A stretch of 64,000 bases of DNA from an uncultured Clostridium sp. (GTDB lineage: Bacteria; Bacillota; Clostridia; Lachnospirales; Lachnospiraceae). This document shows positions 46,211 to 53,517 of the stretch, piece by piece (the first letter of the stretch is position 1; the number at the start of each line of letters is the position of its first letter). A program made the translations under genes and the position numbers. Location of the stretch: assembly GCA_900538475.1 (NCBI GenBank), contig UPYT01000005.1:1-64000 (forward strand), given 5' to 3'. The notes beneath the pieces were generated by a model. The model worked only from the letters and a program-made list of their open reading frames with translations. It was not told the origin of the DNA and ran no database searches.

Positions 46211-46412
46211 ATGAATGTAAGAAAAGAGGCACTCACATTTGCCTATATCATAAATTTAGAACAAAAGAATTTACACAAAATATATGAAGCTGCCCCCAGA
46301 TAACAAATATTTTCATATTTCCGCAGGTATCCTGGAGAATCCGACTGCCTACGAATTATCTTCCATCGCATGTTATACGGATGCAGATATGGCTCCCTCA
46401 TTGACAAAATAA
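46211..46412 (+). pseudogene. Small gene remnant cut by a MITE
   Basis: Two overlapping short frames: 46211-46303 (30 residues, MNVRKEALTFAYIINLEQKN) behind GGAACAGGTG, and 46284-46412 (42 residues, KYFHISAGILENPTAYELSS onward). The second ends in a stop inside the 8-bp duplication of the MITE at 46415. Together they look like one gene with a frameshift whose 3' end was removed. I do not recognise it. The rest of this 900-bp gap holds array A, the promoter and the MITE. Confidence 0.35.
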
Positions 46413-46572
46413 AGGTAACAGTTCAACCTTGCGGGATTCAGTCAGGAAAACTCGTTGAAAGTTTGCTTTCATAAGAGTTTTCCTGACTGAATCCACATAA
46501 AGCGGACTCCTAAAGCTTCTTGTCCGCTGTAAGCAGGCAAGAAGATGCAAGACTGAACTGTTACAAATAAAG
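46407..46572. mobile_element. MITE-like element, copy 3, with perfect 8-bp target duplication
   Basis: 150-bp element (46415-46564) with termini GTAACAGTTCAACCTTGC and GCAAGACTGAACTGTTAC, flanked by the exact direct repeat AAATAAAG (46407-46414, 46565-46572). It contains a 20-bp perfect internal hairpin (GGATTCAGTCAGGAAAACTC and its complement) and a shorter one. The internal order is the reverse complement of copy 1, so it sits in the opposite orientation. Lies just past the end of the ABC operon. Confidence 0.88.
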
Positions 46573-46585
46573 AGTTTCCCTGCTC

Positions 46586-48472
46586 TTACTCCAGCTCCGA
46601 AAGCCCCGTATACAATTCGTAATACCGCCCTTTCATCGCCAAAAGCTCATCGTGATCTCCCCGTTCGATAATCCGTCCGTTTTCCAGTACCATAATAGCA
46701 TTGGCATTGCGAACTGTAGAGAGCCGGTGAGCAATCACAAAGGTGGTCCTATCGGCCATCAGCCGGTCCATTCCATGCTCAATATGGCGTTCTGTTCTGG
46801 TATCCACAGAGCTGGTCGCCTCATCAAGAATCAGCACCGGCGCTTTGGAAATAGCTGCTCTGGCAATGTTTAAAAGCTGCCGCTGTCCCTGGCTTAGATT
46901 CGCTCCGTCTCCCTCCAGCATAGTCTGATATCCGTGAGGCAGACGCATAATAAAGGAATGGGCGGAAGCCGTTTTTGCAGCCTGAATCACTTCCTCGTCT
47001 GTAGCATCCAGCCGTCCGTAACGGATATTTTCCATCACGGTTCCTGTAAACAAATGCGTATCCTGCAGTACCATGGCAATATTGCTTCTCAGGTTCTCCC
47101 GCTTAATATGCCGGATATCTACGCCGTCAATGGTAATGCTTCCTGACTGAATATCATAAAACCGGTTAATCAGATTGGTAATGGTTGTTTTTCCTGCTCC
47201 TGTAGAGCCTACAAAAGCAATCTTCTGTCCTGGCTTCGCATAAAGGCTGATATCATTTAAAATCACCTTGTCCGGATTGTATCCAAAAGTCACATGATCC
47301 AAAATTACATGGCCTTCCATTGGCGCAAGAGTCACTGCATCCTTGTCATCCTCCGGCTCCGGAGCCTCATCCATCACAGCAAAAACCCGCTCCGCTCCTG
47401 CCAGGGCAGAAAAAACATTGCTGACCTGCATGGAAATTTCATTGATCGGACGGCTGAACTGTCTGGAAAAATTTAAAAATACAGACAGACCGCCTACGTC
47501 AAAGCCCCGAAATACACATAGCAGGCCGCCAATGCAGGCTGTAAGAGCGTAGTTTACCTGGCTTAAATTTCCCATAACCGGGCCCATAATTCCGCCGAAA
47601 AACTGGGCGCGAATCTGATTATCACGCAAATCACGGTTCAGAAGTTCAAATTCTTCCGCAGCCACATCCTCATGGCAGAATACCTTTACCACCTTCTGTC
47701 CAGTGACTGTTTCCTCAATGTAGCCGTTCAAGGCTCCCAGAGAAGACTGCTGGGCCGAAAAGTATTTCTGGCTTCTTCGCGCTACAGCTCCGCCTGCCTT
47801 CATCATCAGAGGGATCATAATCAGAGTCACCAAAGTCAGCCAGATATTCGTGTAAATCATCAAAATCAAGGTTCCCACAATGCTCAAAGCTCCAGAAAAC
47901 AGCTGTACCAGCGTACTGCTCAGCATATTTCCAATGGTATCCACATCGTTTGTAAAACGGCTCATCAGATCTCCGTTGGAATTGGTATCATAATACCGCA
48001 CAGGAAGACTCTGCAGCTTCTCAAACAGATCGTTTCGGATTCGTTTTAAGGCGTTCTGGGCCACAGTCAGCATAATCTTTGCCTGAGCATAGTTGGCTCC
48101 TACCCCAATCACATAAACTGCCGCCATAACAAGCAGCGCCCGTGCCAGCCCCGCAGCATCACCGCGGCTTCCGTCAATAGGAACAATATAGGTGTTGATA
48201 ATCGGACGAAGCATATAGGCGCCTGCCAGGGTTCCAAAGGTGTTTAACACCACACATACAAAGGCAAATCCCATTTTCGCCTTATCTTCCTTTAAATAGG
48301 TCATCAGACGGCGAATCGCTGCTTTGGCCTCTTTGGGTCTTCCGCCCTTTGCCGCCATCCGGGCTCCCGGCCCATGATGCCTGCGCATTCCTCCGCCTCC
48401 CACAGCTCCTCTCTGGGAGGGACGGCGTCCATAACGCCGTTTCAGACTGTCCAGTTTCTGTTTTTCGTTCAT
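46586..48472 (-). CDS. ABC exporter half-transporter, catalytically canonical subunit
   Basis: 628 residues: a basic, Gly/Arg-rich N-terminus, six membrane segments (about 70-350) and a nucleotide-binding domain. Walker A is GSTGAGKTT; the signature reads LSQGQ in NLSQGQRQLLNIARA; Walker B and D-loop are VLILDEATSSVDTRTE with the catalytic Glu; the switch is FVIAHRLST. Together with the upstream gene, whose site is degenerate, it fits a heterodimeric type IV exporter like LmrCD, BmrCD or TM287/288, usually for drugs or lipids. Starts 1 bp after the upstream stop; controlled with it by the MarR gene. Confidence 0.92.
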   Translation of the reverse strand: MNEKQKLDSLKRRYGRRPSQRGAVGGGGMRRHHGPGARMAAKGGRPKEAKAAIRRLMTYLKEDKAKMGFAFVCVVLNTFGTLAGAYMLRPIINTYIVPIDGSRGDAAGLARALLVMAAVYVIGVGANYAQAKIMLTVAQNALKRIRNDLFEKLQSLPVRYYDTNSNGDLMSRFTNDVDTIGNMLSSTLVQLFSGALSIVGTLILMIYTNIWLTLVTLIMIPLMMKAGGAVARRSQKYFSAQQSSLGALNGYIEETVTGQKVVKVFCHEDVAAEEFELLNRDLRDNQIRAQFFGGIMGPVMGNLSQVNYALTACIGGLLCVFRGFDVGGLSVFLNFSRQFSRPINEISMQVSNVFSALAGAERVFAVMDEAPEPEDDKDAVTLAPMEGHVILDHVTFGYNPDKVILNDISLYAKPGQKIAFVGSTGAGKTTITNLINRFYDIQSGSITIDGVDIRHIKRENLRSNIAMVLQDTHLFTGTVMENIRYGRLDATDEEVIQAAKTASAHSFIMRLPHGYQTMLEGDGANLSQGQRQLLNIARAAISKAPVLILDEATSSVDTRTERHIEHGMDRLMADRTTFVIAHRLSTVRNANAIMVLENGRIIERGDHDELLAMKGRYYELYTGLSELE

Positions 48473-50212
48473 TTATGCGCTTGCCTCCCCTTCCTTATCT
48501 CTCTGGGAATAATAAATTTCCTGATAAGCCTCGCAGTGCTCCAGAAGCTCTCTGTGAGTTCCCACTCCAATCAGATGTCCGTCATCCAGCACCAGAATCT
48601 GATCTGCATCTTCTACCGAACTGATTCTCTGGGCAATAATCAGCTTTGTCGTATCCTTCAGCGTGGTATGAAAGCTTTCTCGGATCTTTGCCTCTGTAGC
48701 CGTATCCACCGCGCTGGTAGAGTCATCCAGAATCAGAATCTTCGGTTTTTTCAGCAGAGCTCTGGCAATACACAGCCGCTGCTTCTGACCGCCGGATACA
48801 TTTACGCCGCCCTGCCCCATGTCTGTGTCATAGCCATCTTTAAAGGACGCTACAAAGCTGTCTGCCTGGGCTGCGTCTGCTGCTGCCCTGATATCCTCTT
48901 CTGAGGCGGTCTCACTGCCCCAGCGAAGATTCTCTTCAATCGTTCCGGAAAACAGCACATTTTTCTGGAGAACCATGCCTACGCCGTTTCTCAGATGCTT
49001 CAGAGAATATTCTCTCACATCCACTCCATCTACCAGAACCGCTCCCTCTGTCACGTCGTACAGACGGGGAATCAGCTGAACCATAGAAGTCTTTCCGCTT
49101 CCCGTAGAACCGATAATTCCCACAACCTGTCCCGGCTCCGCAGTAAAACTGATGTGCTCTAATACCTTGTCCTCTCCATTCCTGTCATAGCTAAAGGATA
49201 CATCCTTAAATTCAATCCGTCCCTCTTTGACCTCAAGCTCCTTTCTTCCTGCCTGATCGTCTGTCAAATCCACCTCTGTATTCATCAACTCATCGATTCT
49301 CTTAATCGATGCCATGGCCCGGGCGCTCTGAAGAAATACCATGGAAAGCATCATCAGAGACATCAGGATCTGAACAATATAGGTAGTAAAGGCCGTCAGA
49401 TCTCCCACCTGCATGGTGCCGCCGATAATCATATTTCCTCCGTACCACACAACAGCCACTGTTGTAATATTCATGGCCAGCATCATCACGGGCATAGTCA
49501 TAATCACAATCTTCATGGCCCGCAGGCTGTTTTCCTGCAGATCTTCATTGGATCTGCGGAATTTTTCCATTTCATGATCCTCGCGCACAAAAGACTTGAT
49601 CAGCCGCACATTGGTCAAGGCTTCCTGGATGCCTGAATTCATCTTATCCAGCTTAGTCTGCATAATGCCGAATCTGGGATAAGCTGTTGTCATAATAGCC
49701 GCGATTGCCGCTGCCAGCAGAGGAATCACCACAAGAATAATCAGAGCCAGTCTGGGATTCATCAGAAATGCCATAATCAGTGCTCCTACGAGCATTCCTG
49801 GTGCCCGCAGCGCCAGACGAAGTCCCATCATCATTACCTGCTGCACCTGCTGTACATCGTTGGTCAGTCTTGTTACCAGAGAACCTGTGCTGAAATCATC
49901 AATATTTTTAAATGAGAACCGCTGTACCTTTTCAAACAGCTCCTTTCTCAGATCACTGGTAAAGCTAATCGATGCCTTTGCAGAAAAATAAGCGCCTCCG
50001 ATTCCGCTGACTGCCATTACTGCTGCCACCAGAACCATGTAAAGCCCCATACGAAGAATATAGCCTGTATCGTGGGCAGCTACTCCATGATTAATAATCA
50101 GAGACATCATCTTCGGCATAAGAATGTCACCAAGCACCTCTGTCAGCATCAGACACGGACCTATGATAAAGGCGCCAAGATAAGGCTTTGCATATTTTAC
50201 ATATTGCTTCAT
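48473..50212 (-). CDS. ABC exporter half-transporter, degenerate-site subunit
   Basis: 579 residues: six membrane segments (about 15-300) and a nucleotide-binding domain. Walker A is GSTGSGKTS and the signature VSGGQ, but Walker B ends in Asp (ILILDDSTSAVDTATE) where the catalytic Glu is expected, and the switch His is Gln (LIIAQRISS). These are the hallmark changes of the degenerate partner in heterodimeric exporters. The ATG overlaps the marR stop by 4 nt (ATGA), so the regulator and both halves are translated from one message. Confidence 0.92.
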   Translation of the reverse strand: MKQYVKYAKPYLGAFIIGPCLMLTEVLGDILMPKMMSLIINHGVAAHDTGYILRMGLYMVLVAAVMAVSGIGGAYFSAKASISFTSDLRKELFEKVQRFSFKNIDDFSTGSLVTRLTNDVQQVQQVMMMGLRLALRAPGMLVGALIMAFLMNPRLALIILVVIPLLAAAIAAIMTTAYPRFGIMQTKLDKMNSGIQEALTNVRLIKSFVREDHEMEKFRRSNEDLQENSLRAMKIVIMTMPVMMLAMNITTVAVVWYGGNMIIGGTMQVGDLTAFTTYIVQILMSLMMLSMVFLQSARAMASIKRIDELMNTEVDLTDDQAGRKELEVKEGRIEFKDVSFSYDRNGEDKVLEHISFTAEPGQVVGIIGSTGSGKTSMVQLIPRLYDVTEGAVLVDGVDVREYSLKHLRNGVGMVLQKNVLFSGTIEENLRWGSETASEEDIRAAADAAQADSFVASFKDGYDTDMGQGGVNVSGGQKQRLCIARALLKKPKILILDDSTSAVDTATEAKIRESFHTTLKDTTKLIIAQRISSVEDADQILVLDDGHLIGVGTHRELLEHCEAYQEIYYSQRDKEGEASA

Positions 50213-50706
50213 GATATATCCTCTCTTTCTGTCTCAGACAGAAATTCTGTCAGATTTTTCTTAATTCGTTCCAGATCCCCTGTCAGCCTGGTCCGCTCCT
50301 CTTCTGTAAATCCCGCAAACATCCTCTGCTGAACCTGACTGAAATACCGAATGCTGTATTCTACCACCAGCTTCCCCTTTTCTGTCAGACAGATCTGATT
50401 GCACCGATTATCCCGGTCATCTGCTACCCTGTGAATATAGCCGCCCTTCTCCAGTTTTTTCAGAGTCACTGCCGCTGTAGCCGGAGAAATCCGATTGAGC
50501 CTTGCAATCTCCTTCTGAGACTGGTTGGGATGATCAGAAATATACATCAGCAGCTGATGCTGACTCCGGTACAGTCCATTCTGATTCAGCTTTCTCTCCA
50601 ATATGGTTCTGTGAAGATGGTTTACATCCATCCAGTTTTCTGTCAGGTCCCGCCAGAAGGCCTCCTCCCCCCTTCGGGCTTTCCTGTTCTCTTTCACGTT
50701 CTTCAC
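50209..50706 (-). CDS. MarR-family repressor of the ABC operon
   Basis: 165 residues from GTG 50706; GTG 50697 is the alternative with AGGTG before it. Winged helix: SQHQLLMYISDHPNQSQKEIARLNRISPATAAVTLKKLEKGGYIHRV, then the wing DDRDNRCNQICLTEKG. MarR proteins bind ATTAG/CTAAT-type palindromes and are released by small ligands, often substrates of the neighbouring pump. The 5' end lies directly against the end of the IS607-type element, so its native start and leader may have been displaced; a promoter with such a palindrome is found beyond the element at 52770-52798. Confidence 0.88.
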   Translation of the reverse strand: MKNVKENRKARRGEEAFWRDLTENWMDVNHLHRTILERKLNQNGLYRSQHQLLMYISDHPNQSQKEIARLNRISPATAAVTLKKLEKGGYIHRVADDRDNRCNQICLTEKGKLVVEYSIRYFSQVQQRMFAGFTEEERTRLTGDLERIKKNLTEFLSETEREDIS

Positions 50707-50736
50707 CTGCCACTCAAAATGTGTTGAAATATACTC

Positions 50737-50893
50737 AAACACATCGAGAAATTGAAGTCCTTGCGGATACTTCTTACTGCTTCAATGTGTATGCTTTGGC
50801 AATTATAAACAATACGCTACTCACAAGTTCTTGTACACTCCACAGTCGTAAATTCCTGCGATAGCCCGCAGTACATACTTACGTTTGCTTTCA
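50737..50893 (-). ncRNA. Predicted omega RNA (reRNA) of TnpB
   Basis: 157 nt between the tnpB stop and the element end, with several hairpins. The last (50754-50773) is GAAGTATCC-GCAA-GGACTTC with a GNRA-type loop and a 2-nt bulge. In IS607 and IS605 elements this right-end region, often with the 3' end of tnpB, is the guide RNA whose 3' extension into flanking DNA acts as guide. Here the guide would read the start of marR. The exact 5' and 3' ends cannot be read from sequence alone. Confidence 0.5.
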
Positions 50894-52060
50894 TTATGCA
50901 ACTTCGTAAGTTAAAGCATCTCTTAGATTAAGAGCAGCATTAAAATCCCTATCCTCGACATAGCCACAATCACAACGGTAGATTCTATCTGAAAGCTTCA
51001 AATCTTTCTCGATAGCACCACAACAATGACATATTTTGGATGATGGATACCATCTGTCTACGACTCTTAATTCAATCCCATTTTCATCACACTTAGCTTT
51101 AAGCTTAGTTCTAAATTCATAGAACTTTTGTGATGCAACGGCTTTTGAAAGATGCCTGTTCTTCATCATTCCTGATACATTCAAATCCTCAATCGTTATA
51201 TAAGATGGCTTGGTTTTTACTATCTCAGCGATTGTTTTGTTCATGTAATCCGTGCGGACATTGTCTATCCGATGATAAAGCTTCTGTACCTTAAGCTTTT
51301 GCTTTTGTATATTTGCTTTTTGAGTGGACTCTCCTTTCTTTAAATTTTCATACTTACGGGAGAGACATCTCTGCTCCCGAATCAGTCGTTTTTCAAGTTT
51401 TTTTAATCTTGCCGATTTGTTAATATTTTTATATGTCTTACCATTTGAAATAATGGCAAAATCCTTTAACCCAAGGTCTATGCCAATTCCTTCACTGTAA
51501 TCATTGGTAGTTATCTTGCTATCCGGTATTTCTGCCAGAACTGAAACATAAAACCTGCCAGCTTTCATGGAAACCGAACCGCTTTTTATGACATATCCAT
51601 CTTTTGTAACAGGGATATATCCCTTTTCCTTCACTCTAACCCATCCAAGGGATGGAATGTTAATTCTATGTCTTTCGCAGCGGCAATCCTTTGGATTATT
51701 CTTTACGAAATACATTTTTACATCTGATTTTCCCTTCTTTTTAAACTTAGGAAAACCACTTTGATGTTTGAAAAACTTTTTAAATGCGGTTTCTCCATGA
51801 TTTACTGACTGTGTGACTGTTTTTGAATAAGACTCCTTAATCCATGCATATTCTGGGTGATTTGGTATATATTCATTGTTAAGCCAGACTCTGAATTGAT
51901 GACTGCTCATAAACTTTTCACCATTTTCATGAAGTTCTTTATTATGAGCAAGATAGAAATTATAGATAAATCTACAGGTTCCTATCGTCTTACGAATCTT
52001 AACCTTTTGCTCCTCGGTTGGATTTATTTCCGTCTTGAAGCTCTTTAGCAATCTCCCCAT
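50894..52060 (-). CDS. tnpB: TnpB RNA-guided nuclease (IS607 type)
   Basis: 388 residues, full length. N-terminal helical domain starting MGRLLKSFKTEINPTEEQ, then RuvC-I GIDLGLKDFA, RuvC-II YITIEDLNVSG, a zinc finger CHCCG...YRCDCG and RuvC-III DRDFNAALNL, so the catalytic Asp, Glu and Asp are all present. TnpB cuts donor or homologous sites next to a target-adjacent motif using omega RNA and favours retention of the element. The ORF looks fully functional. It overlaps tnpA by 62 nt. Confidence 0.94.
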   Translation of the reverse strand: MGRLLKSFKTEINPTEEQKVKIRKTIGTCRFIYNFYLAHNKELHENGEKFMSSHQFRVWLNNEYIPNHPEYAWIKESYSKTVTQSVNHGETAFKKFFKHQSGFPKFKKKGKSDVKMYFVKNNPKDCRCERHRINIPSLGWVRVKEKGYIPVTKDGYVIKSGSVSMKAGRFYVSVLAEIPDSKITTNDYSEGIGIDLGLKDFAIISNGKTYKNINKSARLKKLEKRLIREQRCLSRKYENLKKGESTQKANIQKQKLKVQKLYHRIDNVRTDYMNKTIAEIVKTKPSYITIEDLNVSGMMKNRHLSKAVASQKFYEFRTKLKAKCDENGIELRVVDRWYPSSKICHCCGAIEKDLKLSDRIYRCDCGYVEDRDFNAALNLRDALTYEVA

Positions 52061-52661
52061 CTCCTTCTATTTGTTTTTTATACTTACGAAGGCCGTATAA
52101 CCTACAGGAGAACACAGGAAGGATGGAAACAATATCCTGTACAAGTTCTTCTTGCGGTGATAGTTCTTCGTTGTTTACTACCACTATGGTTGTGTTGAAC
52201 TTCATACAGAATTTTTCGAACCAATCATAGCCAAATCTGACAAATCTATCTTTATGTGTGACTAGGATAGTCTTGATTTTTTGTTCCATCACTTCATCCA
52301 ATAATTGATTCCACTTCTTACGATTGTAATTAAGACCACTTCCATACTCTTCAATGCATTGGTCTACAATCATTCCTCTGGCGTTACAAAACTGACGTAA
52401 AAATGTTACCTGGTTTTGTAAATCATCTTTTTGGTTTCTTGTAGATACTCTGGCATAAATAACAATCTGACGATTATCGTTTTCAGTATTTATACCCTTA
52501 AACTGAAGATATTGGTCATAAGTATAATAACGCCTATCAGTTGGAGTCCGATTTGCTTTCAGAATCCCTTCTCTATCCCAACGTTGTAACGTTTTGACTG
52601 AGACACCCAATAATTCAGCAAAATCTTTTGGTTTGTAATTAGTGATATTAGATGTGTTCAT
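51999..52661 (-). CDS. tnpA: IS607-family serine recombinase (TnpA)
   Basis: 220 residues from ATG 52661 with GGAGG eight nt upstream; an ATG five codons earlier lacks such a site. N-terminal MerR-like helix-turn-helix (YKPKDFAELLGVSVKTLQRW, DRRYYTYDQYLQF), then a resolvase-type catalytic domain, IVIYARVSTRNQKDDLQNQ with the nucleophilic Ser, GSGLNYNRK and THKDRFVRFGYDWF. This order, DNA-binding domain first, is typical of IS607. It catalyses excision and insertion of the element with little target specificity. Confidence 0.94.
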   Translation of the reverse strand: MNTSNITNYKPKDFAELLGVSVKTLQRWDREGILKANRTPTDRRYYTYDQYLQFKGINTENDNRQIVIYARVSTRNQKDDLQNQVTFLRQFCNARGMIVDQCIEEYGSGLNYNRKKWNQLLDEVMEQKIKTILVTHKDRFVRFGYDWFEKFCMKFNTTIVVVNNEELSPQEELVQDIVSILPVFSCRLYGLRKYKKQIEGDGEIAKELQDGNKSNRGAKG

Positions 52662-52682
52662 AACAATATCCTCCATGAGTAT

Positions 52683-52711
52683 ATTTTAACACATTTAATC
52701 ACTATTGACAA
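52683..52711 (-). promoter_or_regulatory. tnpA promoter
   Basis: TTGTCA (52711-52706), 17-bp spacer, TAAAAT (52688-52683); the -10 falls inside the terminal inverted repeat. Confidence 0.6.
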
Positions 52712-52769
52712 TGATTTTGATTACTTAAAGTTTCCTCCTGATCCTGGAATCGTTTTCAACGATAGCATC

Positions 52770-52798
52770 TTTATAATAATTAGCTTCCTAATAGTTAG
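52770..52798 (-). promoter_or_regulatory. Probable original marR promoter with MarR-type operator
   Basis: CTAACT (52798-52793), 17 bp, TATAAA (52775-52770), with the palindrome ATTAG-nnnn-CTAAT (52779-52792) filling the spacer, a typical MarR operator layout. AGGAGG follows at 52739-52734 without a gene, then the IS607 element. It is now 2 kb from marR. Confidence 0.5.
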
Positions 52799-52821
52799 CT
52801 AGCTTATCATTTATGGATTAT

Positions 52822-52855
52822 AAAAGCGCTTACAATAAAATGCAAGCGCTTTTTT
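52822..52855. terminator. Bidirectional terminator after the phosphoesterase
   Basis: Stem AAAAGCGCTT (52822-52831) with AAGCGCTTTT (52844-52853), loop of 12 nt; T-runs on both strands. Ends the SNF2-BMP-phosphoesterase transcript on the minus strand. Confidence 0.85.
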
Positions 52856-52902
52856 GTGTTTTTTCTGTGAACAGATTTCCTGTATTCTTCCTTTTCCTGT
52901 CT

Positions 52903-53517
52903 TTATCCGCGATCTGGAAAATCCAGGATATAATGGTCATAAGCATTGACCACCACAGTGTTTCCCAGCTGATCAACCCGCTTAAATCCATTGCCGTAAT
53001 TGGCATGTACATGCCCGTGTACAAACAGGTTTGGCTGGTATTTTTCGATCAGAGCACGAAAGCAGGCAAAGCCCCTGTGGGGAAGATCCTCCAGATCATT
53101 CACCCCCCTTGCCGGCGCATGGGCAACCAGAATATCAAAGCCCTTATGGCGTTTCAGCTTCCACCAGAGCTTTTTAATTCTCCAGTTCATTTTCAGCTCC
53201 GTATACTGATGCTCCGCTCCGGGAATGTACTGCATGGAGCCGCCCAGTCCCAGAATCCTGATTCCCTTGTATACATAAATGTCATCCTCAATGCAGATAC
53301 AGCCGCATTGTTCATTTTTCCTGTACCAGCCATCATGATTTCCCAACACATACAGTACCGGCGCATGGCACATAGACGCGAAGAAATCCAGATACCCTTT
53401 TCTCAGATCCCCGCAGGCCAAAACCAAATCTACATCCTTTACCTTTTCCGGTTCAAAATACTCATAGAGCGCCTTCGATTCATGATCCGCCAGTACCAGA
53501 ATTTTCACCTTTTTCAT
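52903..53517 (-). CDS. Calcineurin-like metallophosphoesterase
   Basis: 204 residues from ATG 53517; GTG 53508, nine nt after GGGAGG, is equally likely. Metallophosphoesterase motifs in order: LVLADHES (the first block, usually DxH), LACGDLRKG (GDxx), VLGNHDGW (GNHD), LVAHAPARG (H of block IV) and LFVHGHVHAN (GHxH). It resembles small YfcE-like or class III phosphodiesterases; substrate unknown. It overlaps the BMP-like gene and ends the operon. Confidence 0.85.
   Translation of the reverse strand: MKKVKILVLADHESKALYEYFEPEKVKDVDLVLACGDLRKGYLDFFASMCHAPVLYVLGNHDGWYRKNEQCGCICIEDDIYVYKGIRILGLGGSMQYIPGAEHQYTELKMNWRIKKLWWKLKRHKGFDILVAHAPARGVNDLEDLPHRGFACFRALIEKYQPNLFVHGHVHANYGNGFKRVDQLGNTVVVNAYDHYILDFPDRG

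Larger units (their letters stand above)
50717..52696 (-). mobile_element. IS607-type element (tnpA serine recombinase + tnpB)
   Basis: About 1.98 kb containing an IS607-style recombinase and TnpB, overlapping by 62 nt. It is bounded on both sides by a 20-bp inverted repeat with one mismatch: AAATGTGTTGAAATATACTC (50717-50736) and GAGTATATTTTAACACATTT (52677-52696). IS607 elements are not known for terminal inverted repeats and do not duplicate targets, so the true ends may lie slightly further out and the repeat may be a binding site. It lies between the marR promoter region and marR. Confidence 0.75.
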
